Assembly (NCBI RefSeq): GCF_014904695.1
Contig: NZ_JACXXN010000046.1
Span: 1 to 35,317, forward strand
Length of the DNA: 35,317 nt
Source: Nostoc sp. MG11
GTDB lineage: Bacteria; Cyanobacteriota; Cyanobacteriia; Cyanobacteriales; Nostocaceae
Direction of reading: 5' to 3'
Shown here one piece after another: positions 8,301 through 18,800 of this stretch (positions are counted from its first letter, which is position 1; every line of letters begins with the position of its first letter). Both the position numbers and the translations under genes were made by a program. The notes beneath the pieces are model-generated. The model did no database searches and had not been told where the DNA came from. It saw nothing but the letters and a program-made list of their open reading frames with translations.

Positions 8301-11300
8301 GATCTACAGCTTGCAAACGGATGATGACGAATCCTGGAAATTACATACCTCCGGCAAGATTGTAGTTAAAGAACAAAAGCCACAACTAGAGCAAGTAAAC
8401 TTCTCCCAGTTAAGGAGTCGCTGTTTCCCAGAGATATCTGTCAAAGCTTACTATCAACAGTGTCAAGAGCGGGGCATTAATTACGGTGCAAGTTTCCAAG
8501 TTATTGAACAACTATGGCGGCAGCAAGGAGAAGCTTTAGGGCGCATTCGGATGCCTGAGACATTAGTTGCAGAAGCTTTGGATTATCATCTGCATCCGGT
8601 GTTGCTGGATGGTTGCTTGCAAGTGGCGATGGCAGTTTTCCCTGAAACAGTAAAATCAGAAATTTATTTACCCGTAGCCGTAGAACGCTTAGAAGTCTAC
8701 AACCATCTGGGGCTGAACCTGTGGAGTCATGCTCAGTTACGCCCTGTTAAAGCTTCTCATCCAGAAACCTTAATAGTTGATTTACGCTTGTACGATGAAA
8801 ACGGGACTATCGTAGTCCGAGTTGATGGGCTTTCCTGCAAGCGAACCAGTCAACAAGCAATCCTGGGAACTAATGACAAATCTTGGTTAGACTGGCTTTA
8901 TGAGGTGGAATGGCGACCCCAGGCGAATTTTAGCCGTTCTCTACCACGGGACTTTTTACTAACTCCTGCTGAAATTAGCGATCGCCTCACACCTGTGTTA
9001 ACTGAGTTCAGTCCACAACCGCAGCTATTCCATCAAATGGAAGCTTTGAGTGTTGCTTATGTTTTGTCTGCTTTCAAACAACTGGGATGGAAGTTTCAAT
9101 CCCAGACAACCTTTAGTACTGCATTCATAGCAGAGCAATTAAGCATAGTTAGCCAACACTATCGACTACTAAATCGTCTACTAGAGATTTTGGTAGAAGT
9201 CGATATACTGCGACGAGTAGGACAAGAGTGGCAAGTAGTTTCAGTCCCGCAAATTCAAGATACACAAGAGTATTGGATTACCCTGTTAGAGCAGTACCCC
9301 AGCGCCCAAGCGGAGCTAACCTTGCTCAGGCGTTGCGGCTTGAAACTAGCAGAAGTACTGCAAGGAAATTGTCCTCCCTTAGAATTACTATTTCCTGCTG
9401 GGGATGTCACAACAGCAGCCAGCTTATATGAAAATTCTCCCGCCTTCGCGCCCATGAATGTATTGGTGCAGAAAGCAATCTCCACTTTCTTGGAGCGTTT
9501 GCCTGCTCAACGTGGGGTGCGAATTTTGGAAATTGGCGCAGGTACTGGGGGAACAACCTCTTATATTCTGCTGCACCTCAACGCCCATCAAGTAGAGTAT
9601 GTATTTACCGATATTGGCAGTTTTTTTACAACTCAGGCACAAAAGAAATTTCACAATTACCCTTTTGTGGAGTACCGGGTTTTAGATATTGAGAAACCAC
9701 CTGCAAATCAAGAATTTAATTTACATGAATATGATTTAATCTTGGCAGCCAATGTACTCCATGCTACTAGCGATTTAACTTTCACGCTCAAACACGTACA
9801 GCAGTTATTGGCTCCTGGTGGGATGTTAGTCTTACTGGAAGGAACAGCCCGGAGGCGCTGGACAGACTTAACCTTTGGTTTACTGGATGGGTGGTGGAAA
9901 TTTACCGACCTCGATTTACGTCCAGAATATCCCTTACTTTCTGCTAACCAATGGTTAAAATTATTACAACAAACTGGATTTACAGAAGCTACAGCCCTTA
10001 GCTCTGATAAAGAGAGTGTATTTCCACAATCAGTAATTGTGGCCCAAGCACCATGTATAAATTCAGAACTCACAACATCTCAACCAAGCCATTGGCTAAT
10101 TTTGGCAGATAGTTTTGGTATTGGTGAAGATTTAGCGAAATTACTACAGTCTCAAGGAGAAGTTTGTACTTTAGTATTTTCAGGAAAAGAGTATAAACAG
10201 CTACCAAATAAATTCATAGTAGACCCCAGCAACCCGACCGACTTTCAACAACTCCTCCAGGCATTAGCAACAAACCAGCCTTTGCGAGGAGTGGTGCATC
10301 TGTGGAGTTTGGACGCTAGAGGAGTAGATTTAGAGGTAGATACAAAAAAAGGATGTGCTAGTACATTACATCTAGTCCAAGCTTTGGTAAAAGCAGGATT
10401 TTCTACGCCGCCTTCCCTTTGGTTAGTAACCAAAGGTGCAGTACCAGCCACAACTCAAAACTTTCTAGGAGCAGCACAGTCTCCTTTATGGGGAATGGGA
10501 AAAGTCATTACTCTAGAACATCCAGAGCTTAACTGTGTGCGAGTGGATTTAGACCCCTACAAAGTCGGGAGTCAGGTACAAGACTTATTTGCAGAGATTT
10601 GGTCAGGTGTTGGCGAATATGAGGTGGCTTTCCGTGATGGTGTACGTTTAGTGGCTAGGTTAGTACGTAGCCATTTAGTTGCCAACCGCTTGAATGTTCC
10701 TCACAACCAACCATTTCAACTCAGTATCTCAACGCGAGGACAACTAGAAAATTTACAATTACAGCCCAGCACTCGCTGTAAACCTCGTGCTGGTGAGTTA
10801 GAGATTCGAGTTTTCACCACCGGGCTGAATTTTAAAGATGTTCTCAATGCACTAGGCTTGTACCCTGGCGATCCTGGTTCATTGGGGCTGGAGTGTGCTG
10901 GTGAGGTGGTCGCTATTGGGGAAGGGGTAGAAGGTTTTGAGATTGGAGATGCAGTTTTAGGTATTACTCCTGGCAGTTGCCAACAGTATGTCACAGTCAA
11001 CGCTGCTCTAGTAGCCATGAAGCCAGAAACTCTCAGTTTCGAGGAGGCTGCAACCATCCCAGCTGCTTTTTTAACAGCCTACTACACGCTACACCACCTG
11101 GCTAAAATCTCTCCTGGGGACAGGGTGTTGATTCATGCGGCTAGTGGCGGGGTAGGTCAAGCCGCAGTGCAACTAGCGCAGTTGGCTGGAGCCGAAGTGT
11201 TTGCTACAGCTAGTAATGGTAAATGGGAATATCTTCAGTCCTTGGGAGTAAAACATATTATGAACTCCCGTACCTTAGATTTTGCCGAGCAAGTCATGGT

Positions 11301-12861
11301 AATTACTCAAGGTAAAGGGGTGAATATCATCCTTAATTGTCTAACAGGAGAATTCATCCCTAAAAGTTTATCGATTCTCAGTCCTCAAGGTCGCTTTTTA
11401 GAAATTGGTAAAAGGGGCATTTGGGAAGCGGAGCGAGTAATGAAACTCAGGTCTGATGTCTCTTATTTTGTGATTGATCTTATGCAGGTATGTCAACAAC
11501 AGCCTGCTTTGATCAAGTCGCTGCTAAATCACTTGATGCAAAAATTCTCAGAGGGCAAACTCAAGCCTTTACCACGAAAAGTCTTTTCCATACAAGATGC
11601 AGTTAGTGCCTTTCGCTACTTCCAGCAAGCTAAACACATTGGCAAAATTGTTCTATCTCAGCAGTTAGTAGCCTTTTCTAGCGATCGCACTTATTTAATC
11701 ACTGGCGGTTTAGGAGATTTAGGGTTATTGGTGGCTCGCTGGATGGTAGAAAAGGGAGCGCGTCATTTAGTGCTTGTGGGGCGTAGTGGTGCTAATGATT
11801 CTGTGCGGAGTCAGTTGAGGGAATTAGAGCAATCAGGTGCTAATGTCAGGGTAGTTCAAGCTGATGTTACCGATGCAGAGCAAGTCGCTCAAGTGCTGGC
11901 GGATATTGAGAGTTCCCAACCACCATTGCGGGGAGTTATTCACGCTGTTGGGGTTTTGGATGATGGTATTTTGTTGCAACAGAATTGGGAGCGTTTCCAA
12001 CGAGTTATGGCTCCTAAAGTCCAAGGAGCATGGAATTTACACGCTTTGACCCAAAACCAGCCCTTAGACTTTTTTGTGTTATTCTCCTCTACTGCTTCTC
12101 TACTGGGCAATTCAGGTCAAGCCAACCACGCAGCAGCAAATGCCTTTCTGGATGCCATAGCCTCTGCTCGTCGGGCTAAAGGATTACCAGGATTAAGCAT
12201 CAATTGGGGCGCTTGGGCTGATTTCGGAGCTGTCGTCAAACATCAGGTAGCCGAACAGTTCAAAATCAAGGGGATAGAAAGTATCGCTCCTCAGCAGGGG
12301 TTGGAAGTGCTGGAAATGTTATTGTCTCAGCCCTTGGTTCAGGTTGGGGTAGCCTCTATCAACTGGGCGCAGTTTATGAAGCAATCACCACCTTTGTCGT
12401 TCTTTGCTGATTTTGCAGAAATTTCTGAGCAGCCAGCGATCGCTCCTGTAAAATTTATCCAACAACTTCAAGCAGCTCAACAAGGCGATCGTCAAGAGCT
12501 TTTGATTGCTCATGTCCGCTCACAAGTCAACAAAGTTTTAGGTTTAAATCCATCTAAATCTCTAGATCCACAGCAGGGTTTTTTCGAGTTGGGAATGGAT
12601 TCTCTCACATCTGTGGAATTGAGAAATCGTCTGCAAATCAGTCTGGGATGTACTTTGTCTCCCACCTTAATATTTGATTATCCCACTATGAAAACCCTGA
12701 TTAATTATTTGACTCAGGAAGTATTAGTAACAGAATTCTCGCCGGCATCTCTTAAATCACAACTTAATAAAAAATCTGAGTTAGAAGAACTATCCCCAGA
12801 TGACATTGCAGATTTACTAGCCCAAGAATTAGCAGCGATCGAGGAGGGCAAAGCTTTATGA
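5320..12861 (+). CDS. Type I PKS, fully reducing C-methylating module (KS-AT-DH-cMT-ER-KR-ACP)
   Basis: A 2513-residue single module. KS: Cys176 in DTACSSS, His311 in ETHGTG, His358 in NIGHLE. AT: Ser631 in GHSVGEY and HAFH ending at His734, a malonyl-CoA signature. DH: His929 and Asp1097 (DGCLQ), although the Gly of HxxxGxxxxP is Gln. C-methyltransferase about 1214-1577: LEIGAGTGG near 1403, plus the NVLHAT His and a following Glu. KR structural half about 1580-1800; ER about 1801-2114 with AASGGVGQAA. KR about 2125-2330: LDD motif (B-type) and Ser, but the catalytic Tyr position is His2270 (NHAAAN). ACP: Ser2428 in GMDS. The last ~30 residues form an acidic helical docking tail matching the coiled-coil head of the next protein. 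The KS begins at residue 8 with no loading module or docking head, so the starter comes from elsewhere. No clear ribosome binding site precedes the ATG. The stop overlaps the next start (ATGA). Confidence 0.93.
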   Translation: MTQSEDLVAIIGMACRFPGANNYHQFWNNLEQGINSITEVPANRWNMEKLYSANPHEINKSISKWGGFIEDADKFDPLFFGISPREAQIIDPQQRLMLELTWSCLEDAGYSPTDLSGANVGVFIGVCNFDYKELLEKYQNHIEGHIAIGTYTCIIPNRISYFFNFHGPSVPVDTACSSSLVALHQAINALKDNECKLALVGGVSVLSTPTYYVSFSKLGMLSPQGQCKTFDAEADGYVRGEGAGVLLLKSLKNAIKDKDHIYGVIRGSAVNHGGAARTLTSPNAYAQSQVIRSAYTKANIPPNTVSYIETHGTGTPLGDPIEINGIKRAFTQLYQHYNILPSHEIYCGLGSVKTNIGHLEAAAGIAGIIKVLLAMQHKKLPKIINYQQLNPRIKLDNSPFYIVEETKDWQQLRTKEGDSIPRRSGISSFGFGGVNAHIVLEEAPAPDCVVAEVERPLHVLTLSAKTEEALKELVQSYQKYLKLHLGIPLADTCFTTNTGRSHFDYRLAVVAESTTHLQEQLQAFAENQETFRNNSPKVAFLFTGQGSQYIGMGRTLYKTQPTFRATIDRCEEILRPYLDVPLGKILYPEAGETSPIDETAYTQPVLFTIEYALAELWQSWGIKSAAVMGHSVGEYVAACVAGVFSLEDGLRLIAARGRLMQALPANGEMVALLASESQVVPIIAPYADKVAIAAFNSPESVVISGERDIVRSVVVKLEAMGIKATPLQVSHAFHSPLMEPMLAEFARVASEITYFPPKIDFISNVTGELAKAEVATVEYWCQHIRQPVRFAAGMEALYRAGYEVFVECGPKPVLLGMGRKCLPETVGLWLPSLRPGQEDWQQILHSLAQLYVQGVQVDWSGFDRDYERQKVALPTYPFQRQRYWIETTQKPSIRNSLHPLLGHRLRSAHQDILFESSLSADAPAFLKHHCVYQKIVLPAAAYLEMAIVAAIATFKSENLVIEDVIISDALILPAEKIQTVQLILSQNSAESAFRIYSLQTDDDESWKLHTSGKIVVKEQKPQLEQVNFSQLRSRCFPEISVKAYYQQCQERGINYGASFQVIEQLWRQQGEALGRIRMPETLVAEALDYHLHPVLLDGCLQVAMAVFPETVKSEIYLPVAVERLEVYNHLGLNLWSHAQLRPVKASHPETLIVDLRLYDENGTIVVRVDGLSCKRTSQQAILGTNDKSWLDWLYEVEWRPQANFSRSLPRDFLLTPAEISDRLTPVLTEFSPQPQLFHQMEALSVAYVLSAFKQLGWKFQSQTTFSTAFIAEQLSIVSQHYRLLNRLLEILVEVDILRRVGQEWQVVSVPQIQDTQEYWITLLEQYPSAQAELTLLRRCGLKLAEVLQGNCPPLELLFPAGDVTTAASLYENSPAFAPMNVLVQKAISTFLERLPAQRGVRILEIGAGTGGTTSYILLHLNAHQVEYVFTDIGSFFTTQAQKKFHNYPFVEYRVLDIEKPPANQEFNLHEYDLILAANVLHATSDLTFTLKHVQQLLAPGGMLVLLEGTARRRWTDLTFGLLDGWWKFTDLDLRPEYPLLSANQWLKLLQQTGFTEATALSSDKESVFPQSVIVAQAPCINSELTTSQPSHWLILADSFGIGEDLAKLLQSQGEVCTLVFSGKEYKQLPNKFIVDPSNPTDFQQLLQALATNQPLRGVVHLWSLDARGVDLEVDTKKGCASTLHLVQALVKAGFSTPPSLWLVTKGAVPATTQNFLGAAQSPLWGMGKVITLEHPELNCVRVDLDPYKVGSQVQDLFAEIWSGVGEYEVAFRDGVRLVARLVRSHLVANRLNVPHNQPFQLSISTRGQLENLQLQPSTRCKPRAGELEIRVFTTGLNFKDVLNALGLYPGDPGSLGLECAGEVVAIGEGVEGFEIGDAVLGITPGSCQQYVTVNAALVAMKPETLSFEEAATIPAAFLTAYYTLHHLAKISPGDRVLIHAASGGVGQAAVQLAQLAGAEVFATASNGKWEYLQSLGVKHIMNSRTLDFAEQVMVITQGKGVNIILNCLTGEFIPKSLSILSPQGRFLEIGKRGIWEAERVMKLRSDVSYFVIDLMQVCQQQPALIKSLLNHLMQKFSEGKLKPLPRKVFSIQDAVSAFRYFQQAKHIGKIVLSQQLVAFSSDRTYLITGGLGDLGLLVARWMVEKGARHLVLVGRSGANDSVRSQLRELEQSGANVRVVQADVTDAEQVAQVLADIESSQPPLRGVIHAVGVLDDGILLQQNWERFQRVMAPKVQGAWNLHALTQNQPLDFFVLFSSTASLLGNSGQANHAAANAFLDAIASARRAKGLPGLSINWGAWADFGAVVKHQVAEQFKIKGIESIAPQQGLEVLEMLLSQPLVQVGVASINWAQFMKQSPPLSFFADFAEISEQPAIAPVKFIQQLQAAQQGDRQELLIAHVRSQVNKVLGLNPSKSLDPQQGFFELGMDSLTSVELRNRLQISLGCTLSPTLIFDYPTMKTLINYLTQEVLVTEFSPASLKSQLNKKSELEELSPDDIADLLAQELAAIEEGKAL
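8953..10040 (+). other. C-methyltransferase domain of the first PKS (paralogue of 17740-18860)
   Basis: SAM-dependent cMT domain with its N-terminal helical subdomain, placed between DH and the KR structural half as in typical C-methylating modules. It shares long blocks with the methyltransferase in the second megasynthase: ISDRL near the start, YPxAxAELTLLxRCG, [15 protein letters not shown], AANVLHAT and GWWKFxDxDLRPxYPLLSA. The HIP1-containing stretch TTAGCGATCGCCTCA is present near the start of both copies. This points to duplication or domain shuffling between the two genes. Confidence 0.85.
12840..12861 (+). promoter_or_regulatory. Ribosome binding site and ATGA start/stop overlap
   Basis: GAGGAGGG lies about 10 bases ahead of the ATG at 12858, inside the end of the upstream gene. 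The ATGA overlap with the stop at 12859-12861 indicates translational coupling of the first and second megasynthases. Confidence 0.75.
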
Positions 12862-15800
12862 GCAATAATTCCGTAAATACCGATCATCAATCTTTGATGA
12901 AAAAGGCACTGCTGGAACTTAGGGAAATGAAATCCCAACTGCAAACTTTAGAACGTGCCAAGACTGAACCTATTGCCATTATCGGCATGGGTTGCCGATT
13001 TCCCGGTAACGCGAATAGTCCTGAAGCTTTCTGGCAGTTGCTATGCAATAAAGTAGATGCCATTACTGAAATACCGCCAGATCGATGGAATATTGATGCT
13101 TACTACGACTCAAACCCAGATACTCCAGGGAAAACATATACCCGGCATGGTGGATTTGTTGATCGCTTACGTGAATTTGACTCTCAATTTTTCAACATCT
13201 CACCACGGGAAGCCGCTAGCCTTGACCCCCAGCAACGGCTGCTTCTAGAGGTCAGTTGGGAAGCACTGGAAAACGCAGGTTTAGTACCCGAACAACTAGT
13301 TAACAGTCAAACTGGTGTATTTATTGGTATCTCTAGCAATGATTATTTTCAACGACTTTTGACTAGAGAGTCTACAGAAATTGACCCTTACTTAGCAACA
13401 GGTACTTCCCATAGCGTCGCATCGGGTCGCTTATCTTATATTTTAGGTTTACAAGGGCCAAGTTTATCAGTGGATACAGCTTGTTCCTCATCATTGGTAG
13501 CTGTTCATTTATCTTGTCAAAGTCTGCGTAATCAAGAGTGTGATTTAGCACTAGCGGGCAGTGTAAATCGACTCCTGTCACCAGAATATAGTATTAATTT
13601 CTCCAAAGCCAAAATGTTAGCTGCCGATGGTCGTTGTAAAACCTTTGATGCCTCAGCCGATGGCTTTGTGCGTGCGGAAGGCTGCGGAGTCATAGTCCTA
13701 AAGCGTTTGTCAGATGCAGTAGCTGATGGGGATAATATTTTAGCTCTAATTCGAGGTTCAGCAGTTAACCAGGATGGGCGCACCAGTGGACTAACTGTTC
13801 CCAATGGCCCGGCTCAACAAGCTGTGATTTCTCATGCCTTGGAGAATGCCAGGGTCAAGCCAGAGCAAATAAGTTATGTAGAGGCTCATGGCACTGGCAC
13901 ATCTTTGGGTGATCCGATCGAGGTGGGGGCGTTAGCAACAGTTTTTGGTAAGCACCGTTCCCCAGACCAGCCATTGATAATTGGTTCGGTAAAGACCAAC
14001 ATTGGTCACTTAGAAGCGGCATCTGGAATTGCAGGTTTAATCAAAGTGGTATTAGCTCTCAAGCATCAGGAAATTCCACCTAATTTACACTTTCAGCAGC
14101 CCAATCCTTATATTAGCTGGAATGAAATTCCGGTAGTCGTACCAACTGAACAAACGCCCTGGCGAGCAGGAACAATCCCTCGGTTGGCGGGAGTGAGTGC
14201 CTTTGGTTTTAGTGGCACTAATGCCCATTTGGTATTGGAGGAAGCACCCCAACCCCAGCCAGTAACAACTAATAATATTCAACGCTCATGCCATTTGCTG
14301 ACATTATCAGCTAAGACACCAGAAGCACTCAAGCAATTGTCACAGCGTTATCAAGATTATTTAGCCGCTAACGCAGATTTAGCTATAGAAGATATTTGCT
14401 TTAATGCTAGTACCAAGCGATCGCACTTTCACCACCGGCTGAGTGTGGTGGCTGACTCCTCAGCAACAATAAGGGAAAAATTAGCTGCCTTTGTCACTGG
14501 ACAAAAACCGCCAGGAGTTTTCTGTGAGCCGATACTAGGCACTAGTCAACCGAAAGTTGCCTTTCTTTTCACGGGTCAGGGTTCACAGTATGTAGGCATG
14601 GGTCGCCAGTTATACGAGACACATCCGAAATTTCGCGAAGTGGTTGATCGCTGTGATGAAATCCTGCAAACTTTTGGCGAAAAATCAATACTGTCAGTAC
14701 TCTACCCAGAGCCAGGGACAAGTTCCCCTTTAGATGAGACTGCCTATACTCAACCCATCCTATTTGCCTTTGAGTATGCCCTAGCTGAGTTATGGAAATC
14801 TTGGGGCATAGAACCAGCAATAGTCATGGGTCATAGTGTAGGTGAGTATGTCGCTGCCTGTGTAGCAGGGGCATTCAGCCTGGAAGATGGTTTGCAGCTA
14901 ATTGCTAAAAGAGCGCGTTTGATGCAGGCTTTACCCCAAGATGGTGAGATGGTAGTAGTCTTCGCCGATGAGAATCAGGTGCAAGCAGCCATTCAACCTT
15001 ACGCACAGCAGGTAAGTATTGCCGCGATTAATGGCTTGCAGAATATTGTCATTTCTGGCAGGCGTGAAGAAGTCAGAGCAATAATTGCTGCTTTGCAATT
15101 AAAAGGAATCGAAACTCAGCGTTTAAAGGTTTCTCATGCCTTCCATTCTCCTTTAATGGAACCTATGCTGGATGAGTTGGCAGAAGCTGTTAACCAAGTT
15201 TCGCTGCAACCGCTTTGCTTACCACTCATTTCTAATTTAACTGGGGAACTGATTCCGCCTGGTGTTGTTCTCAATGCTCACCACTGGCGTGGACATACTC
15301 GCCAAGCTGTGAAATTCAGCGCCGGCATTGATTATCTATTACAACAAGGTTACGAGTTGTTTCTAGAAATAGGCTCGAAGCCGATTCTATGCAGTATGAG
15401 TCAACGCGATCGCTCCACAACAAACGCGCTTTGGCTACCTTCGTTAAACCCAATTAAGCATGACTGGCAAGTGTTAGAGGAAAGCCTTGCTACTTTGTAC
15501 GTCCGGGGAGCAGATATCAACTGGATCGAGTTCAATCGGGACTACTCACAAAATCGGGTATCACTTCCTACCTACCCCTTTCAGCAAAAAATTCACTGGT
15601 TTGATGACAAGAGTGTACTGATGAAAACAAAAGACTCCAACTCCCAGGCAAATACTTCCTTTCAAACCACCCAGCGAGACAAAATCTTGGGAACATTGAG
15701 TTTGTTAATTGCCAATTTGCTGCAATTGTCCCCACTGGAAGTAGATATTCATAAACCTTTTCTAGAAATGGGGGTTGATTCCATTGTCCTTGCTAATGCA

Positions 15801-18800
15801 ACGCGCAGCATTGAAAATACCTATGGAATGAAGATTGCCATGCGCCAGTTCTTTGAAGAATTGACAACACTGGATGCACTGGCAAATTACATCAACCAAA
15901 ATTTAGGCGAACAGCAAACTGAAATCGATGCGCCACAGCCTCAAGTACAATTGCCGCAGCCAATTCAACCGCCTATCGTTGTCACACCTACACCAGAACC
16001 GGAAAATCAACAGATAGTACCAGAGACAGGGCTACAAGGAATTATCCAGCAGCAGCTTCAGGTAATGTCTCAGATCATGTCGCAGCAGTTAGAAGTCTTA
16101 AGCAACAACAAATTACCTCCCAAGCGATCGCCTTCATCAGAAACTAATACTGTCGATTCTCAAGAGCAACCGCAGCATCACCAAGTTGCTCAATCGGCAG
16201 ATGCTACTACTAAACCTGAGTTGCCAGCAACTACCCCTCCATCTTCCTCAGCTATTCCTTTTTGGCAAGTTGAACAATCCCAGTCCAGACAATTGCATCC
16301 CCAACAACAGCATCATTTGGAAACTCTGATCGCTCGTTATACCCAACGGACTGAAAAATCAAAACAACTAGCACAAGCCTATCGGCCAATTTGGGCAGAT
16401 AGGAGAGCATTAAACCAGTTTCGTTTAGAAACCAAAGAGATGTGTTATCCCATAGTGGGCGATCGCTCTTTGGGATCAAAGTTTTGGGATATCGATGGCA
16501 ATGAATATATAGACTTAACAATGGGGTTTGGTGTCCACCTTTTTGGTCATAATCCCCCCTTTATTACTGAGGCTTTGGCAGAGCAGTTACAGCAAGGGAT
16601 ACAAATTGGCCCCCAATCAAAATTAGCTGGCGAAGTAGCTCAATTGATTTGTGAACTAACGAATGTAGAGCGAGTTACCTTCTGTAATACGGGGACAGAG
16701 GCAATGATGACAGCCGTGCGTTTGGCACGCGCAGCCACAGGCCGCTCCAAGATTGCTATCTTCAGCTGCTCTTATCACGGACATTTTGATGGTGTTTTGG
16801 CGATCGCACAAAATATCGATGGGGAATTAAGCTCTGTACCGATGGTTCCTGGTGTATTGCAATCTATGGTTGATGACGTTTTAGTTCTCACCTATGATGC
16901 GCCCCAATCTCTGGAAATTATCAAAAATTACGCCCATGAATTGGCTGCTATTTTGGTTGAACCGATACCAAGCCGCCGGCCGGATTTACAACCCAAAGCA
17001 TTTTTGCAACAATTACGGCATTTGACGCAAGAAGCTGGAATTGCATTAATTTTCGATGAAATAGTGACAGGTTTTCGTATTCATCCTGGTGGAGCACAAG
17101 CTTGGTTTGGTATTCAAGCAGACATCATCGCTTATGGTAAGCTCATCGGCGGTGGGATGCCCATTGGCGTCATCGCTGGTAAGGCGACTTACATGGATAG
17201 AATTGATGGCGGTTTGTGGCGTTACGGCGATAATTCATATCCTGCGGTTGAAACAACATTTTTTGCTGGGACTTTCTCCAAGCATCCATTAGCTATGGTT
17301 GCAGCACGAGCTGTACTCAAGTATCTCAAGATGCAGGGAACCGCACTTCACGAGCAGTTGAATCAGAGAACATCACGGTTAGCCGAAACCCTCAACGCTT
17401 ACTTTGAAGCACAGAAAATTCCCATTAAAGTCTTATATTGTGGTTCAATTTTACGTTTTACTTTCTTAGGAAATATTAGTTATCTATATCAGCCGTTAGA
17501 GATGGATTTACTCTTCTATCATTTAGCACAGAAGGGAATTTACATCTGGGAAGCACGCTCCTGTTTTCTATCCACGGCGCATACAGAAGAAGATATTGAT
17601 TATATAATTCAAGCCTTTAAAGATAGTATATATAACTTGCAACAGGGAGGTTTTTTCTCCAAGCATTCCCCAGCTGCAACTCAGCAAAACTTATTGTCTG
17701 GCAAAGAACAAAAAAGTCAGCATTTGCCATCAGAGGCGATGCTAACACCAAAAAGAATTAGCGATCGCCTCAGACCAGAATTCACTCAATTGCTCTCCCA
17801 GCAAAATTTAGATGCTTACAAACAGTTATTAACCAAACTGGAAGGCTTGAGCATCAACTATGTTCTCAGAGCTTTTGAGCAAAGGGGATGGAATTTCTCT
17901 CTTCACCATCGCTTTTCAACGCTATTAGCTGCCCAGCAAATGGGCGTAGTCGAGCAATATCAGCCGTTACTCAATCACTTACTTTTTATGCTGGCAGAAG
18001 TGGGGGTGCTACGTCACGTAGACGGAGAGTGGGAAGTTACCCAACTGCCAAAGCATACAGACTTACAGGAAGCAGAGATTGCAACTTTAATTCAACAGTA
18101 CCCAGTCGCCAAAGCTGAACTGACTTTGTTGGGGCGTTGTGGGCAAAGACTAGCACAGATACTACAAGGAGAATGCCACGCACTGCAAGTGTTATTCCCT
18201 CAAGGAGATTTAAGCACAACAACCCAGCTTTACCAAGATTCCCCTGGGGCTGTAGTCATGAATACCTTGGTACAAAAAGTTATTTGTACAGCTTTACAGC
18301 ATCGGCAAGGGCGAAAAGTCCGAATCCTAGAAATTGGGGCTGGTACTGGCGGCACAACTTCACATATTCTGCCTTATCTGTGCGATGAAACTGAATATGT
18401 ATTTACGGATATCTCTCCCCTATTCGTCTCTAAGGCAGAGAGGAAATACAGTAATTACTCTAATATTAAATGTCAAATTTTAGATATTGACCAAGAACCT
18501 TCTACCCAAGGCTTTGGTGTTCATGAGTATGATTTGGTGATAGCAGCCAATGTACTCCACGCTACTCAAAATCTCAGACAAACAATCAACCATGTGCAGC
18601 AGTTATTAGCTCCTGGTGGATTACTTGTTTTAGTAGAGACAACAGCTCCCCAACGCTGGTTAGACCTAACTTTTGGGTTAACAGCAGGTTGGTGGAAATT
18701 TGCTGACCATGATTTGCGACCTGCCTACCCCTTGCTTTCTGCGGGGCAATGGCGGCAACTACTACAGGATAATGGATTTAGGGAAGCTGTCACCATTCCC

